From Pseudocitrobacter faecalis (GTDB lineage Bacteria; Pseudomonadota; Gammaproteobacteria; Enterobacterales; Enterobacteriaceae), in assembly GCA_003315335.1 (NCBI GenBank), contig QNRL01000003.1:369613-433612 (forward strand): a stretch of 64,000 bases of DNA. The letters run 5' to 3'. This document shows positions 1-10,155 of this stretch, piece by piece. The position numbers and the translations under genes are program-made. Each line of letters begins with the position of its first letter. The stretch's first letter is position 1. The notes below the pieces were generated by a model, which searched no databases, was not told the origin of the DNA, and saw only the letters and a list, made by a program, of their open reading frames with translations.

Positions 1-138
1 CTTCATTTAATTGTATCGTCAATGATACATCACGATTTACAACCCTCTTTGGTTAATCGCGTTATAAATACGCAGAGCGAAGGAGGGATGCCACACTACT
101 ATTCTTAAACTTGAAACTGGCTAACGTTGCCCCTTGAT

Positions 139-165
139 TAGCCCCGCTTCGGCGGGGCTTTTCTT
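139..165 (+). terminator. Rho-independent terminator
   Basis: The stem GCCCCGC (141-147) pairs with GCGGGGC (152-158) across a TTCG loop and is followed by TTTTCTT. It closes an upstream transcript that starts outside the window and insulates the PTS operon. Confidence 0.8.
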
Positions 166-301
166 AGGCATAAATAAATACACAAGAAATATAGATATTA
201 TCAATATTTATTTATCGCTGCCCCTGTCACAAAATCCAGTTTTTACGATGATAAACTCCCCTCTTGTTTTTTAAATGCAGCCACCATGCGCCTGCATGAT
301 G

Positions 302-317
302 GCTAATAATTATTAGC
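302..317. promoter_or_regulatory. Perfect 16-bp palindrome, candidate operator of the PTS/mannosidase operon
   Basis: GCTAATAATTATTAGC is identical to its reverse complement and lies about 125 bp upstream of the EIICB start codon in an AT-rich promoter region. Its position suggests a site for a dimeric regulator, but no regulator gene for this operon is in the window, so its owner is unknown. Confidence 0.45.
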
Positions 318-440
318 ACCATCAATAAAAATCACCTTAATTACATTTACATAATAAATATAAAAATTCAGAAGGTCGCGAATAAAAACAGAGGAATTCA
401 TCCGATTTATCGTCGGACGAAATATTCACAAGGATAATTT

Positions 441-2072
441 ATGAAGCAGCAGATGCAAATGATTGGCCAGGCCATGTTGGTCCCCATATCAATTATCACC
501 ATCGGCTCCATGTTTATGGGCTTTGGCAGCGCCTTCACCAATACAGAAACCCTTGCGGCGCTGCATCTCTCCTCGCTTATCAGCAAAGGTTCGCCAGGAT
601 ACATCGCGTTTAGCGTCATGAAAGCCACTGGCGATGTGGTTTTTCGCAATCTTCCGCTCTTTTTCTCCATTGGCGTCGCGTTCGGGTTGGCAAAGAAAGA
701 GAAAGCCTGGGCCGCGTTTTCCGGCGCGGTCTGCTTTATGGCAATGCACTACATCCTCAACACGCTGCTGGATTCCCAGGGCATCAGTGCGCAAACCACC
801 ACCGCTGACTGGTTTATCACTCAGCAGCACATGGCCCCCGTCTCTGCCGTGCAGAAGGCCTCTATCTATACTACCGAGCTGGGCATGTTCACCTATCGCA
901 TGAGCGTTTTCGGCGGAATGGCGGTTGGCCTGACTACCGCCTGGCTGCACAATCGCTTGTATAACGTGAAGCTGCCGCTGGTGCTCTCATTTTTTGCGGG
1001 TACGCGTACGGTTCCTATCGTGACGCTGGTTGTCGGGGCGCTGATGGGCGTGCTGCTCTATTTCATCTGGCCGCCTATTGGCTGGATGCTGGCGCAGTTC
1101 AGTAAAATGATCGGCGATTCTGGTCTGTTTGGCACCTTTATTTGGGCGATTGCTGACAAATCGCTTCTGCCCGTAGGGCTGCACCATCTCATCACCACGC
1201 CTATCCGTTTGACCGAACTCGGCGGAACAATGGAGATTTGCGGCAATCTGGTTAGCGGCACCACCAATATTTATATGGCGCAACTGGGCTGCGAATCCTC
1301 ACACGAGCTACTGGTACGCGGTTTTCAATCTGGCCGCGTGGTGATTCACTTCGGTGCGCTCCCCGGTGCTGCGCTGGCGATGTACCACTGCTCACGCTCA
1401 AGTCATAAAAAAGTGGTTGCCGGCTTACTGCTCCCTGTCGTCGCGACCATGATGCTGTTTGGCATTACCGAGCCCATTGAATACACCTTTTTGTTCGTCG
1501 CGCCGTGGCTGTTCTACTTTGTGCACGTACCGCTGACCGGCCTGATTTTTGTTTTGTCGGAAATGGCGAATATTTCCGTGTATGGCGGCTGCCTGAAGGA
1601 CATTCTTCCCGTTCTGCTCCAGCCGGATAAACTCGATATGTGGGGCTACCTGTGGCTGACCCCACTCTTCTTCGCCGTTTATTATTTTTTATTCCGCTAT
1701 CTGATTACGCGTTTTAACGTAATGACGCCAGGGCGTGAAGAGGACTCCGCCGCAGACGAAGATGTGAGGCTATTCAGCAAGCAAGATTTTAAAGACAAAG
1801 TGAATGCCAGCACGCCGCAATCCCCTCTTTTCGCCCAGCAGATTATCGATGCCCTGGGCGGCCCGCACAATATTTCGCAGTTTGATAACTGTATTTCCCG
1901 GCTGCGTGTTGAGGTCATTGACCCCTCTCGCGTCGCCAGCGATGACGTCTGGAAAAAAAACCTGCGCGCGAAAGGCGTCGTTCACGTCAGTGAGAAAGGT
2001 CTGCAAGTCATTTATGGTGCCGAAGTGGTGATGATCGCCGGCGACTGCAAAGAACTGCTGGGGGAGGCGTAA
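441..2072 (+). CDS. PTS sugar permease, glucose/glucoside family EIICB
   Basis: A 543-residue membrane permease of the phosphoenolpyruvate sugar phosphotransferase system. The first ~425 residues are hydrophobic EIIC with the family motif GITEPIEY. A linker leads to a C-terminal EIIB domain whose phosphorylatable cysteine is Cys484 (NCISRLRVE). There is no EIIA domain and none is encoded nearby, so phosphoryl transfer presumably comes from the cell's EIIA-Glc (inference). The next gene starts inside this stop codon (TAATG), showing one operon with a PHP hydrolase and two GH38-type proteins. The substrate is not evident; the neighbours suggest a mannoside or related glycoside. Confidence 0.88.
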   Translation: MKQQMQMIGQAMLVPISIITIGSMFMGFGSAFTNTETLAALHLSSLISKGSPGYIAFSVMKATGDVVFRNLPLFFSIGVAFGLAKKEKAWAAFSGAVCFMAMHYILNTLLDSQGISAQTTTADWFITQQHMAPVSAVQKASIYTTELGMFTYRMSVFGGMAVGLTTAWLHNRLYNVKLPLVLSFFAGTRTVPIVTLVVGALMGVLLYFIWPPIGWMLAQFSKMIGDSGLFGTFIWAIADKSLLPVGLHHLITTPIRLTELGGTMEICGNLVSGTTNIYMAQLGCESSHELLVRGFQSGRVVIHFGALPGAALAMYHCSRSSHKKVVAGLLLPVVATMMLFGITEPIEYTFLFVAPWLFYFVHVPLTGLIFVLSEMANISVYGGCLKDILPVLLQPDKLDMWGYLWLTPLFFAVYYFLFRYLITRFNVMTPGREEDSAADEDVRLFSKQDFKDKVNASTPQSPLFAQQIIDALGGPHNISQFDNCISRLRVEVIDPSRVASDDVWKKNLRAKGVVHVSEKGLQVIYGAEVVMIAGDCKELLGEA

Positions 2073-3280
2073 TGGGATCCACTACCCTGCATCAATCCGT
2101 TGTGGTTCATCCTTATGACGAGAAACAGCTCAGGCCCGTTACCTTTGAAATCGACGGCGAGGTTGAGCGGCTGATTATCAACTACCGCTTTAGTGAAGGT
2201 AACGTGGTGGATCTGGGCCTCGCTCGCGGCGATGACATCATAGGCTGGAGCGGCGGCGCGCGAAAAGAGCTGATTATCAGCGAATCATTCGCCACGCCAG
2301 GCTATCTCCACACGCCCATTAATACAGGAACCTGGTCCGTTCTGCTCGGTTTGTACAAAATTCGTGGCGAATGCCGCATCGATATCGACATCACACTCCA
2401 GCGTAAAACAATGCGCTGGCTGACGGGCGATACGCATGTTCACTCTGAACACAGTGATGGCAAGCTTTCTGTCGATGCGTTAATTGAGCGCGCGATGAGG
2501 CTGAATTTCGATTTCCTGTGTCTGACCGATCACAATACCACGTCGCAAAACCGGCTGATCGCGGGAATGAACGCACCTCTGACCCTGATTCCGGGTATGG
2601 AGCTGACCACCGATCGCGGGCACGTTAATTTTCTTGGCCTGACGCAGCCCGTTGAGCGCTTTCTTCCCCATTTCAGCGAACAAGATATCACGGCCAAAAT
2701 GGACGAGGCTCGCCGTAACGGCGCACGCATTGGTATCAATCACCCTTTCTGTCACTACTGCCCCTGGATGCTGCCGTTTCATGGCCACGACTGGCTGGAA
2801 CTGTGGAATGGCCCCTGGGATGGCACCGGCAATGAAATGACCTTCCAGTACTGGTTACAGTTGCTCTACGACGGCATCAAAATGCCCGTCACCGCAGGCA
2901 GTGATTTCCATAAAGAAAAAGGTCAGATTCTGCCGCGCATCCGCGTACGGGCGCACAGCGCAGAGCGGGAGGACATCCTGCAGGCACTTGAACGTGGACA
3001 AAGCTATCTGCAAAGCGACAGTAAAACCCAATTAAACCGCTTTGTCATGGGCGACGCCAATATCGGTGATATCTCTGACGGTGCCCTGCTTCAGGTCAAT
3101 CTCGATACCCATCCCGACAACCAGGTTCTGCTTTACACGCAAAAGAAAATCCACCTGCTTAACAACCGTAACGGCCACATCAATCAGGAAGTGGATTGCA
3201 GTCAAAGCTCATTTGCTTTTCTGCGAGTCAATCGCGACCAGACGGCCCAGTTGATTACCAACCCCATTTTCAGGGAGTGA
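2072..3280 (+). CDS. PHP-domain metallohydrolase (CehA/McbA-like)
   Basis: A 402-residue protein. A beta-rich N-terminal region of ~115 residues precedes a PHP domain with the expected metal-binding motifs: THVHSEHSDG, LTDHNT, INHPF and AGSDFHKE. PHP enzymes are metal-dependent phosphatases or phosphodiesterases, and CehA/McbA members have been linked to ester and other hydrolyses. There is no signal peptide, so it should act in the cytoplasm on the product of the PTS. It overlaps the EIICB stop by one base (TAATG) with a GGGGAGG ribosome-binding site, and ends 3 nt before the next start. A role in removing a phosphate or phosphodiester from the imported sugar is inference. Confidence 0.75.
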   Translation: MGSTTLHQSVVVHPYDEKQLRPVTFEIDGEVERLIINYRFSEGNVVDLGLARGDDIIGWSGGARKELIISESFATPGYLHTPINTGTWSVLLGLYKIRGECRIDIDITLQRKTMRWLTGDTHVHSEHSDGKLSVDALIERAMRLNFDFLCLTDHNTTSQNRLIAGMNAPLTLIPGMELTTDRGHVNFLGLTQPVERFLPHFSEQDITAKMDEARRNGARIGINHPFCHYCPWMLPFHGHDWLELWNGPWDGTGNEMTFQYWLQLLYDGIKMPVTAGSDFHKEKGQILPRIRVRAHSAEREDILQALERGQSYLQSDSKTQLNRFVMGDANIGDISDGALLQVNLDTHPDNQVLLYTQKKIHLLNNRNGHINQEVDCSQSSFAFLRVNRDQTAQLITNPIFRE

Positions 3281-3283
3281 AAA

Positions 3284-5272
3284 ATGAAACGTGTACACGT
3301 TATCTATAAAACGCATCTGGATATCGGCTTCACCGATTTTGCCGAGGTGATTGAAGATAAATATCTGAATGACTTTATTCCATCGGTCATTAACCTGGCG
3401 CAACAGGTGAACCGCAACGGGCAAAAAAACTTTATCTGGAGCTGCGGCTCCTGGCTTATCCATCGCTATTTCCAGAAGGCCGATCGCACGTCTCAGGCGC
3501 GCCTTACCGAGGCAATTAACCAGGGTGATATCGTCTGGCATGCGCTGCCGTTCACCACGCACAGCGAGCTGCTGACGCCACAATTATTGCAGCACGGTCT
3601 CTCTTATAGCCAGGCGCTGGATGCGCGCTTCGGGCGTCGCACTATCGCCGCGAAAATGACGGATGTTCCCGGCCATCCGCAAACGCTGATCCCCTGGCTT
3701 GCTGATGCAGGCGTGCGTTATTTGCATCTTGGCGTTAACCCAGCCTCCTGCCCGCCCGATGTGCCGCCACTGTTTCTGTGGAAATATGGCGATCGTAGCC
3801 TCATCGTTAACTACTCCTTCGGCGGCTATGGCAATGAAACCTGGTGCGAAGCGCTGGATGAACTGTTGGTCTTCTGCCATGCAGAAGATAACTGCTCGCC
3901 GCCCTCGGCAAGCGATGTATTGCAGCTTATCGATCGCTACCGGGAGCGCTATCCGGAGGCGGAAGTCAGCGCGTCTACACTCGATACCTTCGCCGCGCGT
4001 CTGGAAACTATCCGTCATACGCTGCCGGTAATTGAAGCCGAGATGGGCGATACCTGGAACCACGGTATCGGCACCGACCCGGCGAAAGTGAGCCGCTACC
4101 GCCGGCTGACAAACCTGCTTGCATCAATGCCGCAGCCCAACCCCCAGGCGCTGGATGCACTGCTTATGATCCCGGAACACACCTGGGGGATGGATCTCAA
4201 ACTGCATCTTGGTGATTACAGCCACTATCTGCCCAAGGAGTTTGACAGCGCGCGTAAAGCCGACCACGTGACCGACCCGTTGCCCGAGAAATACGCCTTT
4301 ATTCAGCAATTTGTTGATAAATTACCGCATCGCAAAATTCGGGGATATTGCCATTTTGCTCGTTCCTGGCAGGAGCAGCGAAACTATCTGGAAAGCGCAT
4401 TTATCCATCTTCCCGATGCGCTGGTGCAGGCAAGCCAGCCCGTTCCCGTTGAGGTAAAAGGCGACGTTACGGTTTCTCGCACATTCCACTTTGGTGATTA
4501 CATCCTCTCTCTGGCGCAGGACGGTAGCCTGGCGGCGTTGCAAATAGAGGACGCCGAGCAGCTTCAGGCTCCCTTTGGGCGGCTGATTTACCGCCAGGTG
4601 GGTACACAGGAATACGATCGGTTCCGCGCGCGCTATATGCAAAACATGGCGGTGACCTCCGTCTGGTCGCTCTCCGATTTCACCAAACCAGGCATGGAAC
4701 TCTATTCTCAACCAATCACCACGCAACAGGCGGAGTTCACGCTACACCAGACACGCTGGCGTGAAGATGATGAAGCCTGGTACTTACAGGCGATAACACG
4801 CCCTATGGCAAGCGACAACCTGATCATCCGCCTGCCAGAAGAGATCCGCATCGAGTACCGCTTTAGTAAAACTCGCCACGATGTCACCCTGCGCGCCAGT
4901 ATTGTTGGCAAACAGGCTAACCGCCTGCCGGAAGAGATCTGGCTGCAACTCGGCCTTGCCGACACACAGTACAGCCAGTGCCATAAGCTTGGCTACCCGC
5001 TGAACTGGCATAACATCATTAAAAATGGCAACCGTAACCTGCACGCAGTTGAGTCAGCCAACAGTCGCCACTGGACGCTGGAACCCGTCGATGCCCCACT
5101 GCTGGCGCTGTACGAACCCCGCGTACTCTGTTTTAACGATCACCCACTCACCAGTACCAGCCTTTATGGCCAGCTTTACAACAACATCTGGGGAACCAAT
5201 TTCCCAATGTGGTATGAAGAAGATATTCACGCTGAATACCGACTGCGTTTCCATAGGGGGGAAAGCGAATGA
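3284..5272 (+). CDS. GH38-like protein, DUF5054 type
   Basis: A 662-residue protein resembling the N-terminal (alpha/beta)7 domain of GH38 alpha-mannosidases. The KTHLDIGF motif (His11, Asp13) matches the zinc-binding THWDREW of true GH38 enzymes, and MTDVPGH (Asp127) sits where GH38 has its nucleophile. The remainder differs strongly from the adjacent GH38 enzyme. The family is annotated as DUF5054 and has no firmly assigned activity that I know of. It lies between the PHP hydrolase (3-nt gap) and the alpha-mannosidase (ATGA overlap), so it is surely co-expressed. It may be a glycosidase for a second linkage in the same substrate. Confidence 0.7.
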   Translation: MKRVHVIYKTHLDIGFTDFAEVIEDKYLNDFIPSVINLAQQVNRNGQKNFIWSCGSWLIHRYFQKADRTSQARLTEAINQGDIVWHALPFTTHSELLTPQLLQHGLSYSQALDARFGRRTIAAKMTDVPGHPQTLIPWLADAGVRYLHLGVNPASCPPDVPPLFLWKYGDRSLIVNYSFGGYGNETWCEALDELLVFCHAEDNCSPPSASDVLQLIDRYRERYPEAEVSASTLDTFAARLETIRHTLPVIEAEMGDTWNHGIGTDPAKVSRYRRLTNLLASMPQPNPQALDALLMIPEHTWGMDLKLHLGDYSHYLPKEFDSARKADHVTDPLPEKYAFIQQFVDKLPHRKIRGYCHFARSWQEQRNYLESAFIHLPDALVQASQPVPVEVKGDVTVSRTFHFGDYILSLAQDGSLAALQIEDAEQLQAPFGRLIYRQVGTQEYDRFRARYMQNMAVTSVWSLSDFTKPGMELYSQPITTQQAEFTLHQTRWREDDEAWYLQAITRPMASDNLIIRLPEEIRIEYRFSKTRHDVTLRASIVGKQANRLPEEIWLQLGLADTQYSQCHKLGYPLNWHNIIKNGNRNLHAVESANSRHWTLEPVDAPLLALYEPRVLCFNDHPLTSTSLYGQLYNNIWGTNFPMWYEEDIHAEYRLRFHRGESE

Positions 5273-7839
5273 ACGACACTCGCACCATCCACGCGGTATC
5301 GCACACCCACTGGGATCGTGAATGGTATTTCTCGACGCTCGATACCCAACTGTTTGCCCTCAAGGCCTTCAGCGAATTAATCGAGGCGCTGGAAAACAAC
5401 CCGCGTTTCGTTTTTCATCTGGATGGGCAAAGCTCAATTTTCGATGACTTCGTCCGTCTCAGACCCGAAATGACCGAGCGCGCCCGAGCGCTGGTTGCCC
5501 AAAAGCGCTTGCTGATTGGCCCCTGGTACACCCAACCAGACCTGTTCAACATCTGCACTGAATCGCTGTTCCGCAACCTGCGCATCGGTGTGCATCATGC
5601 TAAACAGGCGGGTTACTGCATGCAGGTGCTTTATTTGCCCGATACCTTTGGCAGCCACGCGCAACTCCCGCAAATCGCCCACGCGTTTGGCCTACCCGCC
5701 ATTTTGCTACGTCGTGGGTATGATCCCAACGTGATGGGCCCGACAGAGCTGAGTTGGGAGGCGCTTAACGGCGACACGGTGACCACCGTCATCACGCCGT
5801 TCGGCTATTCGCTGGCGCACCCGGAACGCGGCGGCCGCTGGCGAAATTTCTCACGCCACCATCTGGATGAAGAGACCTTTCCACTGATCGCGCGAATGAA
5901 AACCTTAACGGCGTCAGAGGATCTTCTCTGCCCGATCGGCGGCGATCAGGTCAGTTGCGATGCGGATTTTGAAAAGCTCATCAACGCGATCAACCTTCAC
6001 AGCCAGGATCGCTGGGAAGTGAGCAGCTACGAACGCTTCTTTGCCACATTAGACGGCAAAACGTTACCGCACTGGCGCGGGGAGTTTCGCATACCACGCT
6101 TCGCGCGCGTGCACAAAAGTATTGGCTCATCGCGCTACGACATCAAAAAAGCCAACTTCGATGCCGAAGAGATCCTGACCCGTCTGGCGGAACCAATGCT
6201 GGCGATCGCCCGTTTAAACGGCATCGCCCACGGTGATGCACTGCTCGAACAGGCGTGGCGCTGGCTGCTGGAAAGCCACGCACATGACAGCATGGGTGGC
6301 TGCAATAGTGACGAAACCAACCGCGATATTCTTCACCGCTGCCGCCAGGCGCAACAGATTGGCGAGGCCATTTACAGCCTCCACGCGCGTCAGATTCTGG
6401 CGAACCTCGCCCCAGACAAAAACTACCGTTTCCTGCTCAGCAACGGCACCAGCAGCCCAACCGTCACGGTGCGCCAGCAAACGCTAATCACGCCGCAAGC
6501 CAGCTTCTGCGTGCTGGATGAAACAGGCCAACCGGTGCGGATTGTCTTACGTCAGCAGCAAAAAATTCAGCGCCCGCGTCACGTATTGCTCACCCCGGAT
6601 GGCGAAGTCGAAACCGAACAGCAGGCGTGGTACTACGAAAATGTGGTGGATATCCTGAATGCGCCGGTTCCGCCACTGGGTCTGGCGCTATTTTTCGTCG
6701 CCCCAGCCTCTGCACCACAGCCTTTGCTCACTCACACGCCCGACGCCATGGCGATTGAAAATACCTGTTATCGCCTGAGCCTGCACCGCAACGCATTGCG
6801 ACTGGAGGACAAAATTCAGGGCCGCGTATTAGACCCCCTGCTTCTTCTTCATGACATTAGCGATGACGGCGATCTTTATGATTTTTCTCCCCTTCCCGAT
6901 GATGACGGCCTGCTTTTTTCGGCATTTCAGCGCGTGGCGATACGCCACCACCCGCAATGTCAGGAGATGCACCTGCGCGCCACGCTCAATTTGCCGGAAG
7001 GTCTGAACGACGATCGTTGTACGCGTAGCGAAACGACGCATCCTGTCGCTGTAGAGCTGCTCATTTCGCTCGAAGAAGATGTCATCCGTTTTGCAATGCG
7101 CGTGGATAATCAGGTACGCGAGCATCGTCTGCAGCTACGTTTTAACAGCGGCAAAGTGATAAACGCAGTAACCGCCGATGTGCCTTTCGGATCAATAACG
7201 CGTCAAAACCAGACCATCAACAGCGCTATGGGCTTTGCTGAAATGCCTGTCGATAGCGAACCGTTTATGCATCAGTTAAGCGCACATTCGGATTTCCACT
7301 TTTTTGCCCGTGGTTTGAAAGAGTATGAATATCATGAAGAAGAGCTGCGGGTAACGCTGTTTCGCGGTACCGGCAATCTGGGCAAAGATGATCTGCTCTA
7401 TCGTCCGGGTCGCGCCTCCGGACAGCGAATGGCAACGCCAGAAGGCAATCTTATCGGCAAACTGCATTTTGAATTTGCGCTTTGCCTGGCTCCCCTTTCG
7501 CCCGCCCAGCTCGCCGTTCGCCAGCAACACTATAGCTTCTCGCCTGTACTCTGGCAGTGGCAGCAAGATCGCAGTTGTCTGCAGAGACTGGATAACGTTG
7601 ATCTGTATATTGCGCAGCAGGAGATCGTGCGACGGAAGATTATTGATGCGCTCCCAGAAGGTTATATCGTCAGTGGCGTTGACGTACTGTACGGGCAAAC
7701 GCTGGTGCGGCTTTACAACTCTTCAGCCGAGGAATTACCTATTCCCACGCAGTGGCTACCGTACCTGTGCAATGCCATGGGCGAGCCGGTGAAGAAATCC
7801 CGATTACGGGGATGCGATCATTTGACGCTGAAAATATAA
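5269..7839 (+). CDS. Alpha-mannosidase, glycoside hydrolase family 38
   Basis: An 856-residue cytoplasmic GH38 enzyme, close in length to E. coli MngB (877), which cleaves 2-O-alpha-mannosyl-D-glycerate. The zinc site SHTHWDREW (His12, His14, Asp16) and the nucleophile region LPDTFGSHAQLPQI (Asp125) are intact, as is GPWYTQPD. The C-terminal half is the usual beta-sandwich region. It starts within the previous stop (ATGA). MngB works with a fructose-type PTS (MngA), whereas here the PTS is of the glucose family, so the substrate may differ. Mannosidase class is secure; substrate is not. Confidence 0.85.
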   Translation: MNDTRTIHAVSHTHWDREWYFSTLDTQLFALKAFSELIEALENNPRFVFHLDGQSSIFDDFVRLRPEMTERARALVAQKRLLIGPWYTQPDLFNICTESLFRNLRIGVHHAKQAGYCMQVLYLPDTFGSHAQLPQIAHAFGLPAILLRRGYDPNVMGPTELSWEALNGDTVTTVITPFGYSLAHPERGGRWRNFSRHHLDEETFPLIARMKTLTASEDLLCPIGGDQVSCDADFEKLINAINLHSQDRWEVSSYERFFATLDGKTLPHWRGEFRIPRFARVHKSIGSSRYDIKKANFDAEEILTRLAEPMLAIARLNGIAHGDALLEQAWRWLLESHAHDSMGGCNSDETNRDILHRCRQAQQIGEAIYSLHARQILANLAPDKNYRFLLSNGTSSPTVTVRQQTLITPQASFCVLDETGQPVRIVLRQQQKIQRPRHVLLTPDGEVETEQQAWYYENVVDILNAPVPPLGLALFFVAPASAPQPLLTHTPDAMAIENTCYRLSLHRNALRLEDKIQGRVLDPLLLLHDISDDGDLYDFSPLPDDDGLLFSAFQRVAIRHHPQCQEMHLRATLNLPEGLNDDRCTRSETTHPVAVELLISLEEDVIRFAMRVDNQVREHRLQLRFNSGKVINAVTADVPFGSITRQNQTINSAMGFAEMPVDSEPFMHQLSAHSDFHFFARGLKEYEYHEEELRVTLFRGTGNLGKDDLLYRPGRASGQRMATPEGNLIGKLHFEFALCLAPLSPAQLAVRQQHYSFSPVLWQWQQDRSCLQRLDNVDLYIAQQEIVRRKIIDALPEGYIVSGVDVLYGQTLVRLYNSSAEELPIPTQWLPYLCNAMGEPVKKSRLRGCDHLTLKI

Positions 7840-7862
7840 AAAAAGGGCCGCTTTCGCGGCCC
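7837..7862 (-). terminator. Terminator of tktA (possibly shared)
   Basis: A perfect 7-bp stem GGGCCGC/GCGGCCC with a 4-nt loop (7845-7862) is followed on the minus strand by seven T. It lies between the convergent alpha-mannosidase gene, whose stop codon touches it, and tktA, so it may work in both directions. Confidence 0.85.
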
Positions 7863-7884
7863 TTCTCATACAACATCTTACCGA

Positions 7885-9876
7885 TTACAGCAGCGCTTTT
7901 GCTTTCGCAACAACGTTGTCGACGGTGAAGCCGAACTCTTCAAACAGCTGTTCTGCCGGCGCAGACTCACCAAAGGTGGTCATGCCGACGATAGCGCCGT
8001 TCAGGCCAACGTATTTGAACCAGTAGTCTGCAATACCCGCTTCCACTGCAACACGCGCGGAAACCGCTTTCGGCAGTACGGATTCACGGTAAGCCGCATC
8101 CTGCTTGTCGAACGCATCGGTAGACGGCATGGAAACCACGCGCGCTTTTATGCCTTCGGCAGTCAGTTTTTCGTATGCGGCAACAGCCAGTTCAACTTCA
8201 GAACCGGTGGCGATGAAGATCAGTTCCGGCTGACCGGCACAATCTTTCAGCACGTAACCACCGCGAGCGATGTTTGCCAGCTGCTCTTCAGTACGTTCCT
8301 GCTGCGCCAGGTTCTGACGGGAGAGGATAAGCGCGGTCGGGCCGTCCTGACGCTCGACACCGTATTTCCACGCGACCGCAGATTCAACCTGGTCACACGG
8401 ACGCCAGGTAGACATGTTCGGCGTTACACGCAGAGAAGCCACCTGCTCTACCGGCTGGTGAGTCGGGCCATCTTCGCCCAGACCGATGGAGTCGTGGGTG
8501 TAGACCATCACCTGACGCTGTTTCATCAGCGCGGCCATACGCACGGCGTTACGCGCGTATTCCACGAACATCAGGAAGGTAGAGGTGTACGGCAGGAAAC
8601 CACCGTGCAGAGAGATACCGTTAGCGATCGCGGTCATACCGAATTCACGTACACCGTAATGGATGTAGTTACCGGCGGTATCTTCGTTGATAGCCTTAGA
8701 ACCAGACCACAGGGTCAGGTTAGACGGTGCCAGGTCAGCGGAGCCGCCCAGGAATTCCGGCAACAGCGGGCCGAACGCTTCAATCGCATTCTGAGACGCT
8801 TTACGGCTGGCAATTTTCGCCGGGTTAGCCTGCAGTTTAGCGATGAATTCGTTAGCTTTCGCGTCGAAGTCAGACGGCATTTCGCCTTTCATACGACGGG
8901 TGAATTCAGCGGCTTCCTGCGGGAAGGCTTTTGCGTAAGCCGCGAATTTCTCATTCCAGGCTGATTCTTTCGCCTGGCCTGCTTCTTTCGCATCCCACTG
9001 AGCATAGATTTCAGACGGGATTTCAAACGGCGCGTATTTCCAGCCCAGTTTTTCGCGGGTCAGCGCGATTTCAGCGTCGCCCAGCGGCGCACCGTGGGAG
9101 TCGTGGGTACCGGCTTTGTTCGGCGAACCGAAACCGATGATGGTTTTGCACATCAGCAGGGACGGTTTGTCAGTCACTGCGCGCGCTTCTTCTACTGCGC
9201 GTTTGATGGAATCGGCATCGTGGCCATCAACACCGCGAACAACGTGCCAGCCGTAGGCTTCGAAACGTTTAGCGGTATCATCGGTGAACCAGCCTTCAAC
9301 GTGACCATCGATAGAGATGCCGTTGTCATCATAGAACGCAACCAGTTTGCCCAGTTTCAGGGTGCCTGCCAGAGAACATACCTCGTGGGAGATACCTTCC
9401 ATCATGCAGCCGTCGCCCATGAACGCATAGGTGAAGTGGTCAACGATGTCGTGGCCCGGACGGTTAAACTGCGCCGCCAGCGTTTTTTCTGCGATTGCCA
9501 TACCGACTGCGTTCGCAATACCCTGACCCAGCGGGCCCGTGGTGGTTTCTACACCAGCGGTGTAGCCCACTTCCGGGTGGCCCGGCGTTTTGGAGTGCAG
9601 TTGACGGAAGTTTTGCAGTTCAGACATCGGCAGATCGTAGCCGGTGAGGTGCAAGAGGCTATAAATCAGCATGGAGCCGTGGCCGTTAGACAGCACGAAG
9701 CGGTCACGGTCAGCCCAGGAAGGGTTCTGTGGGTTGTGGTTCATGAAATCACGCCACAGGACTTCGGCAATGTCAGCCATACCCATCGGGGCACCCGGGT
9801 GACCGGATTTGGCTTTCTGTACTGCGTCCATGCTCAGCGCACGAATAGCATTAGCAAGCTCTTTACGTGAGGACAT
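7885..9876 (-). CDS. tktA: Transketolase A
   Basis: A 663-residue ThDP-dependent transketolase, the same length as E. coli TktA and nearly identical along its whole length. It moves two-carbon ketol units between pentose phosphate pathway sugars. The ThDP-binding stretch begins at GDGCMMEG and ends at FYDDN; the catalytic glutamate region REFGMTAI is present. The reading frame is open 57 codons further upstream, but the start [10 protein letters not shown] with a GGAG site 8 nt upstream matches E. coli and is preferred. It is transcribed convergently with the mannosidase operon and divergently from loiP, as in K-12 for the latter. Confidence 0.97.
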   Translation of the reverse strand: MSSRKELANAIRALSMDAVQKAKSGHPGAPMGMADIAEVLWRDFMNHNPQNPSWADRDRFVLSNGHGSMLIYSLLHLTGYDLPMSELQNFRQLHSKTPGHPEVGYTAGVETTTGPLGQGIANAVGMAIAEKTLAAQFNRPGHDIVDHFTYAFMGDGCMMEGISHEVCSLAGTLKLGKLVAFYDDNGISIDGHVEGWFTDDTAKRFEAYGWHVVRGVDGHDADSIKRAVEEARAVTDKPSLLMCKTIIGFGSPNKAGTHDSHGAPLGDAEIALTREKLGWKYAPFEIPSEIYAQWDAKEAGQAKESAWNEKFAAYAKAFPQEAAEFTRRMKGEMPSDFDAKANEFIAKLQANPAKIASRKASQNAIEAFGPLLPEFLGGSADLAPSNLTLWSGSKAINEDTAGNYIHYGVREFGMTAIANGISLHGGFLPYTSTFLMFVEYARNAVRMAALMKQRQVMVYTHDSIGLGEDGPTHQPVEQVASLRVTPNMSTWRPCDQVESAVAWKYGVERQDGPTALILSRQNLAQQERTEEQLANIARGGYVLKDCAGQPELIFIATGSEVELAVAAYEKLTAEGIKARVVSMPSTDAFDKQDAAYRESVLPKAVSARVAVEAGIADYWFKYVGLNGAIVGMTTFGESAPAEQLFEEFGFTVDNVVAKAKALL

Positions 9877-10155
9877 TTTGACTCCAGTTCGGACTGTTGA
9901 AGGCCATGCCCTTAACGACTTGACGACTGCGCGTTTTGGGCTACGCCAGAAAAAAGTGCCAACAATGTAACCCAAGCGACAAGTCATGTACATGGAGCAT
10001 CCTTTTGCCGCTTCAGAAATCTCCGGAACAGGGCACACTCTGTGCAAACCCCTCGCTCATTTGTAAGGATTTTCTTTATACTTGAGGAAAATCCGGCTCC
10101 GCTTGCAGGGGCAATTTTCAGACATTATCTCGATAAGTGAGTTTGGAATAACATC

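Larger units (their letters stand above)
1..440. other. Intergenic region upstream of the PTS operon
   Basis: No gene is supported here. The left part ends in a strong hairpin terminator at 139-165, so it probably holds the 3' end of a transcript that begins outside the window. From about 166 the DNA is AT-rich and carries the promoter region of the PTS operon, including a perfect 16-bp palindrome at 302-317. A purine-rich Shine-Dalgarno (AAGGA) lies 7 nt before the ATG at 441. Confidence 0.6.

Noticed and set aside
88-108. Six-codon frame ATG-CCA-CAC... after a GGAGGG sequence upstream of the first terminator, possible leader peptide
   Set aside because: The ribosome-site-like sequence directly abuts the ATG, too close for normal initiation, and no attenuator structure follows that would explain it.
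8458-9870. Long open frames antisense to tktA (up to 258 codons)
   Set aside because: They are shadow frames produced by the strong codon bias of tktA, which is certain.
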